Source: Bacteroidota bacterium (lineage in GTDB: Bacteria; Bacteroidota; Rhodothermia; JANXDC01). From it: a DNA stretch of 64,000 nt. Shown here piece by piece: positions 59,892 through 64,000 of the stretch (its first letter is position 1; each line of letters begins with the position of its first letter). A program made the position numbers and the translations under genes. A model generated the notes under the pieces. That model worked only from the letters and a program-made list of their open reading frames with translations, was not told the DNA's origin and ran no database searches. The DNA lies in assembly GCA_025059945.1 (NCBI GenBank), contig JANXDC010000011.1, forward strand, positions 205,856 to 269,855. Reading direction: 5' to 3'.

Positions 59892-60494
59892 ATGGGCTTC
59901 TCCGCTGAGGTGCGCTGGCCGCTTACGCCGGAGCAGGTCCTAAAGGGGTATCGAATGGGGTTTTTCCCCATGGCCCCGGGTCGCGACAGTTCCGAAATCC
60001 ATTGGTTTAGCCCCGACCCGCGAGGCGTTTTGCCGCTGGATCGGTTCCGCATACCTCGGACGCTAGCGCGTCTATACCGACAGGGGCGCTTCGAGGTCCG
60101 CTATAACACGGCCTTTGAGGCCGTAATCCGGGCCTGCGCGGATCGAGCCGAGACATGGATTTCGGAGCGCATCATAGCGGTGTATGGGGAGTTACACCGA
60201 CAAGGTTGGGCGCACTCCGTGGAGAGCTGGAGGCAGGGACAGCTTGTGGGCGGGCTCTACGGGGTGTCGATAGGCGGGGCGTTTTTCGGCGAATCCATGT
60301 TTCATCGGGAGCGGGATGCCTCCAAGGTGGCCCTGGTGGCGCTAGTGGAGCGGTTGCGCGCGCGAGGTTTCGCCCTGCTCGATGTACAGTGGGTCACCCC
60401 ACATCTGGCTCGCTTTGGGGCCGTGGCTATCCCCCGGTCGGCGTATTTGGGTCTTCTGCGGGATGCGCTGCGCCTTCCGGTGCGCTTTGTCTAA
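59892..60494 (+). CDS. aat: leucyl/phenylalanyl-tRNA-protein transferase
   Basis: Enzyme of the N-end rule pathway that adds Leu or Phe to proteins with N-terminal Lys or Arg, 200 residues. Family motifs are VLKGYRMGFFPMAP, WFSPDPRGVLPLD, and AHSVESWRQGQLVGGLYGVS, with GGAFFGESMFHRERDASKVA following. LLDVQWVTPHLARFGA closes the fold. It is divergent from the S9-FGE gene, and an 84-base gap with its own possible promoter follows. Confidence 0.95.
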   Translation: MGFSAEVRWPLTPEQVLKGYRMGFFPMAPGRDSSEIHWFSPDPRGVLPLDRFRIPRTLARLYRQGRFEVRYNTAFEAVIRACADRAETWISERIIAVYGELHRQGWAHSVESWRQGQLVGGLYGVSIGGAFFGESMFHRERDASKVALVALVERLRARGFALLDVQWVTPHLARFGAVAIPRSAYLGLLRDALRLPVRFV

Positions 60495-60514
60495 CCTTTC
60501 TTGCCGCGGTTGGA

Positions 60515-60545
60515 TTGGCCTTGTGCGAAGCGGCGCGTGTATTTT
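60515..60545 (+). promoter_or_regulatory. promoter candidate for the thiolase gene
   Basis: TTGGCC at 60515-60520 and TATTTT at 60540-60545 are separated by 19 bases. The GAAGGG ribosome site and ATG of the thiolase follow about 33 bases later. Confidence 0.4.
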
Positions 60546-60578
60546 AGCGCCGTTTCTCGAGCAAGAAGGGTCAAGAGC

Positions 60579-61757
60579 ATGCGCGAGGTGGTGATCGCGA
60601 GCGCGGTTCGAACGGGCATAGGGTCCTTTCAGGGTGCTTTGGCGCCGCTTTCGGGTCCGGAGTTAGGTGCCATAGCGGTTCGGGAGGCCGTTTTGCGGGC
60701 TGGTATTGCGCCAGAGCAGGTCGACGAGGTGCTGCTGGGCAACGTTTACCAGGCCGGCGAGCGGCAGGCTCCGGCTCGTCAGGCCGCGCTCAAAGCTGGG
60801 CTGCCCGTCGGGGTCCCCTGCACTACGATCAACAAGGTCTGCGCCTCTGGGCTTAAGGCCGTGCAGCTGGGCGTGCACGCCATCCAGGCCGGTGATGCCG
60901 ACGTGGTGGTCGCAGGCGGCTTTGAGTCCATGTCCAACGTGCCCTACTACGTTCTGGGCGCGCGTCGGGGCTACAGGCTAGGGCATGCGCAGCTCGTCGA
61001 TGGGCTTCTGCACGATGGGTTAGAGGACGCCTACGAGGGCTGCCACATGGGCAACGCGGCTGAACTGTGCGCGCGCACCTTGGGGATCAGCCGCCAGGAG
61101 CAGGACGCCTACGCCGTGCGGTCATACGAACGCGCCCTTCGGGCCCATCGCGAGGGATGGTTTGAAGAAGAGCTGGTAACCGTTGAGGTCCCGCAGCCCA
61201 GGGGCGAGCCGCTTCGGTTTCGGGAGGACGAAGAGCTTCGACGCGTGAATTTCGACAAAATCCCGCAGCTTAAGCCCGCCTTCGAGGAAAACGGCACCGT
61301 TACGGCCGCCAACGCCTCGAAAATCAACGACGGGGCGGCCGCCTTGGTGCTTATGAGCGCCGAGAAGGCGCGCGCCCTGGGTCTTAACCCTATGGCCCGC
61401 GTTGTGGCTCAGGCCGACGCGGAACGGGAACCTTTGTGGTTTACCCTGGCGCCGGTGGACGCGATCTCGAAAGTCCTGCGCAAGGCTGGCTGGACCGTCT
61501 CGGACGTGGACCTCTTTGAGATCAACGAAGCCTTTGCTGTGGTGGCGATCGCCGACTCCCGACAGCTGGGTATCTCGTCGGAGAAGCTGAACGTACATGG
61601 CGGGGCTGTGGCCTTAGGACATCCGGTGGGCTGCTCCGGAGCCCGCATTTTGGTGACCCTGCTGCACGCGCTGCGCATCCATGGGGGGCGCCGCGGCGTA
61701 GCGGGCATCTGCAACGGCGGCGGCGGGGCGAGCGCCTTAGCCGTGGAGCTGCTCTAA
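60579..61757 (+). CDS. acetyl-CoA C-acyltransferase (thiolase)
   Basis: Thiolase of 392 residues, catalysing thiolytic cleavage or condensation of acyl-CoA (beta-oxidation or acetoacetyl-CoA formation). The acylated Cys is in TINKVCASGLKAVQLG. The His is in LNVHGGAVALGHPVGCSGAR, and the second catalytic Cys is in GICNGGGGASALAVELL. NEAFAVV is also present. The frame extends upstream, but ATG 60579 (MREVVIASAVRTGIGSF) with GAAGGG upstream is the family start. Chain-length preference is not evident. It precedes the epimerase by 13 bases. Confidence 0.95.
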   Translation: MREVVIASAVRTGIGSFQGALAPLSGPELGAIAVREAVLRAGIAPEQVDEVLLGNVYQAGERQAPARQAALKAGLPVGVPCTTINKVCASGLKAVQLGVHAIQAGDADVVVAGGFESMSNVPYYVLGARRGYRLGHAQLVDGLLHDGLEDAYEGCHMGNAAELCARTLGISRQEQDAYAVRSYERALRAHREGWFEEELVTVEVPQPRGEPLRFREDEELRRVNFDKIPQLKPAFEENGTVTAANASKINDGAAALVLMSAEKARALGLNPMARVVAQADAEREPLWFTLAPVDAISKVLRKAGWTVSDVDLFEINEAFAVVAIADSRQLGISSEKLNVHGGAVALGHPVGCSGARILVTLLHALRIHGGRRGVAGICNGGGGASALAVELL

Positions 61758-61770
61758 GACGGAGCGGGCC

Positions 61771-62709
61771 GTGAAGATCTTGGTCACCGGCGGGGCCGGC
61801 TTTATCGGATCCCACGTCGCGGCGGCCTTTCAGCAGGCCGGACACGAGGTGCACGTAGTTGATGACCTCTCCTCGGGCCGCGCTGAGCACGTACCCCGTG
61901 GCGTTTCCCTGCACGTGCTGGACATCCGCTCTCCGGAGATCGAACGCCTGTGGGGGGAACATCGCTTCGAGGTGCTCTGTCATCACGCCGCCCAGATGGA
62001 CGTGCGCCGTTCCGTGGCCGACCCTCTGTTTGATGCGGACGTAAACGTGCTCGGCACCCTGCGTTTGCTGGAGGCGGGCCGCCGAAACGGGTTGCGCAAG
62101 GTGATCTTCGCCTCCACGGGCGGAGCGATCTACGGGGAGCCCGTATACGCCCCGCAAGATGAAGAGCATCCCGTGCAGCCAGTCTCCCCATACGGGGTGA
62201 GCAAGTTGGCGGCCGAAAAGTATCTGCACTACTACTACGTGCAGTATGGCATCCCGTATGTAGCGCTGCGTTATGCCAACGTCTATGGGCCGCGGCAGAA
62301 CCCCCATGGAGAGGCCGGGGTGGTGGCCATCTTCACCGAGCGCATGCTGCTCAGGCAGCAGCCCCTCATCTACGGCGATGGGCTGCAGACGCGTGACTTC
62401 GTCTACGTAGGCGATGTGGTGCGGGCTAACCTGTTGGCGCTAGCTTGCCCGGAGCCCGAGGTTTTCAACGTGGGCACGGGACGCGAGACGGACGTGCTGA
62501 CGCTCTTTCGGCTCATCCGCCAGGCCGTGGGCGCAGATGTGCCTGAGCTACACGGTCCTCCGAGGTCCGGTGAGCAGCGCCGCAGCGTATTGGATTTCGC
62601 CAAAATCCACAGGCGCCTCGGCTGGGAGCCTCAGGTTTCGCTGGAGGAGGGGATTCAACGCACGGTGGCGTATTTTCGCCAGGCTCTCTGTGGACCTCAT
62701 TCCGCGTAG
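61771..62709 (+). CDS. NAD-dependent epimerase/dehydratase (GalE-like)
   Basis: Extended SDR of 312 residues, most like UDP-glucose 4-epimerases. The NAD motif is [16 protein letters not shown] near residues 5-20. Other motifs are [10 protein letters not shown] and the catalytic Tyr-Lys in [40 protein letters not shown] and [17 protein letters not shown] bind substrate in the family. The start is GTG 61771, 13 bases after the thiolase. It converges on lptB with a 13-base coding overlap. The natural substrate is not certain. Confidence 0.9.
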   Translation: MKILVTGGAGFIGSHVAAAFQQAGHEVHVVDDLSSGRAEHVPRGVSLHVLDIRSPEIERLWGEHRFEVLCHHAAQMDVRRSVADPLFDADVNVLGTLRLLEAGRRNGLRKVIFASTGGAIYGEPVYAPQDEEHPVQPVSPYGVSKLAAEKYLHYYYVQYGIPYVALRYANVYGPRQNPHGEAGVVAIFTERMLLRQQPLIYGDGLQTRDFVYVGDVVRANLLALACPEPEVFNVGTGRETDVLTLFRLIRQAVGADVPELHGPPRSGEQRRSVLDFAKIHRRLGWEPQVSLEEGIQRTVAYFRQALCGPHSA

Positions 62710-63431
62710 CGCTCCAGGCGAAACCGTTCGCCCAGATACAGCCGGCGCGCCTCGGGGTCGTTGGCCAGAAACTGCGAGGTGCCCTCCTTCAGGATCCGGC
62801 CCTCGAAAAGAAGATAGGCTCGGTCCGTGATAGCTAGCGTCTCGTGCACGTTGTGATCCGTGATCAACACCCCGATGCCGCGGCGTTTGAGCTCGGCCAC
62901 GATGCGCTGCAGATCCTCCACCGCGATCGGATCGACTCCGGCAAAGGGCTCGTCGAGCAAGATGAACTTGGGATCTACGGCCAGAGCCCGGGCGATTTCG
63001 GTTCGCCGCCGCTCCCCTCCGGAAAGGGCGTACCCCTTGGTGCGTCGAACGCGCATGAGCCCGAACTCCTCTAAGAGCTGCTCAACCCTTTGTCGGCGTG
63101 CCTGTCGGCTCAAGGGTTGAAATTCGAGCACGGCCTCCAGGTTCTCTTCCACCGTAAGGTATCGAAACACGGAGGCCTCCTGGGGCAGGTAGCCGATTCC
63201 CATGCGCGCCCTTTGGTGCATGGGCAGCCGCGTCAGATCGCGATCGTCCAGGAAAATCCGGCCCCTGTCGGGGCGCACAAGCCCCACGATCATGTAAAAG
63301 GTGGTTGTTTTGCCAGCTCCGTTGGGGCCGAGCAGCCCCACGATCTCACCCTGCCGGACCGAAAGCGAGACCTCCTGTACGACCCAGCGCTTACGATAGC
63401 GCTTGGCCAGCGCCTCGGCGCGCAGCGTCAT
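62697..63431 (-). CDS. lptB: lipopolysaccharide export ABC ATPase LptB
   Basis: ABC ATPase of 244 residues that drives LPS transport with LptF/G/C. Walker A is [20 protein letters not shown]. The Q-loop is [18 protein letters not shown], the signature is [18 protein letters not shown], and Walker B is [18 protein letters not shown]. The switch His is in [17 protein letters not shown]. This EASVFR/LTVEENL pattern is specific for LptB. Start 63431 overlaps the glcF-like stop (ATGA); an upstream open frame is not family-like. No other lpt gene is in the window. Confidence 0.96.
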   Translation of the reverse strand: MTLRAEALAKRYRKRWVVQEVSLSVRQGEIVGLLGPNGAGKTTTFYMIVGLVRPDRGRIFLDDRDLTRLPMHQRARMGIGYLPQEASVFRYLTVEENLEAVLEFQPLSRQARRQRVEQLLEEFGLMRVRRTKGYALSGGERRRTEIARALAVDPKFILLDEPFAGVDPIAVEDLQRIVAELKRRGIGVLITDHNVHETLAITDRAYLLFEGRILKEGTSQFLANDPEARRLYLGERFRLERYAE

Positions 63432-64000
63432 GCCTCCGGTAGCGCCCATCGGAGCACGTCCGCGTAGTGGTGTACCGCCATGTTCAGACCTGCCTCTTGG
63501 ATGCCGGCGCGCAGCTGCAGGACGCAGCCGGGGTTGCCTGTGATGACCCACTGGGCCCCTGTACGGCGCAGCCGCTCGAGCTTGCGCTCCAGCAGCTGGG
63601 CCGCATCCTGCGGCCGTAGGAGGCTGTAGATTCCAGCGCTTCCGCAGCACCAGCTCGACTCTTCCAGGGGCACTAGCTCTAGTTCCGGTATGCGGCCGAG
63701 TAGAGTCCGGGGTTGGCGGGCGATGCCCTGCGCGTGCACATGGTGGCAGGCGTCGTGATAGGTAGCCCGAACCGGAAGTGCGCGCAACGGAACCGGGAGA
63801 CCCGCCTCCAGGAGCCATTCGCTCAGGTCTCGAACCCGATCGCTGAAGGCCCGCGCCCGGGCTGCCCACTGCGGATCATCGGCTAGCAGCGCACCGTAGC
63901 TTTTCATGAAGGCGCCACAGCCGGCGGAGTTCGTAATCACGGCCTCGGCATCCGGGCCTCCGAGTGCAGCGATCAGGCGCTGGGCCAGGCGACGGGCGGT
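63428..64000 (-). CDS. GlcF-type iron-sulfur (CCG-domain) protein, 3' part
   Basis: C-terminal 190 residues of a CCG-domain protein, most like the glycolate oxidase iron-sulfur subunit GlcF; the frame is open to base 64000, so the N-terminal ferredoxin domain lies outside. The first CCG unit ends before [13 protein letters not shown]. The second has [14 protein letters not shown], then [14 protein letters not shown], and finally [13 protein letters not shown]. Cysteines are intact. Its stop overlaps the lptB start by four bases. GlcF versus a heterodisulfide-reductase-like or LutA-like role cannot be settled from this part. Confidence 0.85.
   Translation of the reverse strand, partial: TARRLAQRLIAALGGPDAEAVITNSAGCGAFMKSYGALLADDPQWAARARAFSDRVRDLSEWLLEAGLPVPLRALPVRATYHDACHHVHAQGIARQPRTLLGRIPELELVPLEESSWCCGSAGIYSLLRPQDAAQLLERKLERLRRTGAQWVITGNPGCVLQLRAGIQEAGLNMAVHHYADVLRWALPEA

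Overview
The window is a dense, GC-rich (roughly 63-65 % by eye) bacterial chromosome segment with 57 protein genes. No gene-free stretch exceeds about 190 bases, and I see no rRNA, tRNA, CRISPR array or mobile element. Several genes point to the Bacteroidota/Rhodothermota/Balneolota side of the tree, and the high GC favours a Rhodothermota-like, possibly thermophilic, organism. These are DUF3078 and DUF5683 proteins, a PUR/DUF3276 protein, a bifunctional-nuclease protein with a UVR tail, a secreted subtilase with a type IX secretion (T9SS) C-terminal domain, a 5'-nucleotidase split in two genes, and a nuo operon without nuoE, nuoF and nuoG. The taxonomic placement is inference.

Layout. 0-6 kb: the 3' part of rpoB and complete rpoC, closed by a symmetric terminator shared with a convergent RmlD-like gene. 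6-15.2 kb (minus strand): RmlD-like, hisF, hisA, hisH and hisB; a ferritin-like protein with its own terminator; sppA; a DUF3078 outer-membrane protein; DUF5683; and parB-parA behind a recognisable promoter. 15.3-17.3 kb (plus): archease and the RNA ligase RtcB. 17.3-20.8 kb (minus): a CBS-pair protein, a short-chain dehydrogenase, a DJ-1/PfpI protein, SufE and a two-domain sulfurtransferase. 21-32.6 kb (plus): proS, an M3-like metallopeptidase, a histone-deacetylase-family protein, a MOSC protein, the split 5'-nucleotidase with a TlpA-like thioredoxin between its halves, queG, the subtilase, a [2Fe-2S] protein and a PUR protein.

32.6-48 kb (plus): a very compact respiratory operon, nuoABCDHIJKLMN, running without a break into hisD, hisC, etfB and etfA. 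48-57 kb (plus): BFN-UVR protein, aroK-aroB, a TamB-like giant and RNase R. 57.1-59.8 kb (minus): a periplasmic S9 peptidase fused to a formylglycine-generating-enzyme (FGE)-like domain. 59.9-62.7 kb (plus): aat, a thiolase and a GalE-like epimerase. 62.7-64 kb (minus): lptB and the 3' part of a GlcF-type iron-sulfur protein that runs off the end.

How the genes work together. Complex I (11 subunits), ETF and the thiolase suggest a respiratory, beta-oxidising metabolism. The sulfurtransferase and SufE may feed sulfur into Fe-S assembly for the many cluster proteins. Histidine synthesis is split between two places (hisB-hisH-hisA-hisF and hisD-hisC). LptB, TamB and the outer-membrane proteins indicate a Gram-negative envelope. 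The least ordinary items are the S9-FGE fusion, the tails on NuoI and NuoA, and the split 5'-nucleotidase arrangement. I did not find a clearly new defence or mobile system.
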